Source: a virus. Taken from it: a stretch of 56,319 nt of DNA. Location of the stretch: positions 1 to 56,319 of the IMG/VR virus record IMGVR_UViG_3300020478_000009; one strand, 5' to 3'. Below the pieces are notes generated by a model. The model made no database searches. It was not told the DNA's origin and was given only the letters and a program-made list of their open reading frames with translations. Shown one piece after another: positions 56,261 to 56,319 of the stretch. Each line of letters begins with the position of its first letter. The stretch's first letter is position 1. Both the position numbers and the translations under genes were made by a program.

Positions 56261-56319
56261 GGAGGATAATGAAAGTTTGGATTGATCAAGATTTGTGTAC
56301 TGGAGATGGTTTATGCGAA
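56243..56319. repeat. Terminal redundancy, right copy
   Basis: Identical to positions 1-77. Contains the end of the giant exported-protein gene, its stop at 56258-56260 and, from 56269, the first 17 codons of the ferredoxin gene, which are the same gene as that at 27-266 and not a second copy. Confidence 0.9.

Noticed and set aside
1-56319. Lysogeny module (integrase, excisionase, attP, classical repressor)
   Set aside because: No tyrosine or serine recombinase motifs or partition genes were seen; the HTH proteins found fit replication or packaging better. A temperate lifestyle is not supported, although not excluded.

Overview
This window looks like one complete genome of a tailed (siphovirus-type) phage. 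Its first 77 bases recur exactly as its last 77 bases (56243-56319), so the contig closes on itself with about 56,242 unique bases. The host is probably an actinobacterium. The evidence is a WhiB-family Fe-S regulator, several start codons sitting where transcription should begin (leaderless mRNAs, common in actinobacteria), and actinophage-style cell-wall and tail genes. Moderate AT richness and tail proteins of types I associate with marine phages suggest an aquatic, perhaps marine, actinobacterium; that last step is inference. I see no integrase, DNA polymerase, DnaB-type helicase or tRNA gene.

Layout. (1) 263-6673 is mostly leftward: terminase large subunit, small proteins, a metallophosphoesterase and a homocysteine S-methyltransferase, with a rightward nuclease/membrane-protein pair (2617-3224) inside it. 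(2) 6760-21965 is rightward early/middle DNA metabolism: DUF2786 and SprT-like proteins, a structured intergenic RNA candidate, an Erf single-strand annealing protein, a replication initiator with four iterons inside its gene, a helicase-loader-like protein, a lysozyme-like protein, two cytosine methyltransferases that each contain an out-of-frame second gene, an HNH protein, many tiny genes, a (p)ppGpp-hydrolase-like HD protein, terminase small subunit and SSB. (3) 22004-22080 is a strong double hairpin, followed by a promoter that starts the portal mRNA. (4) 22107-28705: portal, a 1573-residue MuF polyprotein, a small acidic protein and WhiB. (5) 28793-30241: a second small-gene early cassette. 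(6) 30278-38183: XkdF-like protease, scaffold, capsid decoration protein, capsid protein, connectors, tail tubes and a frameshifted tail-assembly chaperone. (7) 38187-50464: tape measure, tail-tip and fibre genes, including six tandem tail-surface proteins with a shared C-terminal signature. (8) 50469-52322: endolysin, peptidoglycan-binding protein, holin and a second membrane protein. (9) 52319-56260: a 1313-residue exported protein with a huge Glu/Trp-rich tract, followed across the circle junction by a ferredoxin.

The most distinctive content is: the MuF head protein fused to a RelA/SpoT-like domain, two zeta-toxin-type kinases and a zincin protease, which would be a multi-effector protein packaged in the capsid; a matching (p)ppGpp-hydrolase-like gene elsewhere; five promoters of the form GCTATAT-N5-TATANT with a start codon 6-7 nt downstream, three of them with an in-frame ribosome-binding-site start exactly 27 nt later; a hairpin whose loop is complementary to the phage's own GAAAGGAGA ribosome-binding sites; overprinted genes inside both dcm paralogues; and a metabolic gene (homocysteine methyltransferase) that could support the SAM demand of DNA methylation. 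All functional statements come from reading the sequence; no database search was run.
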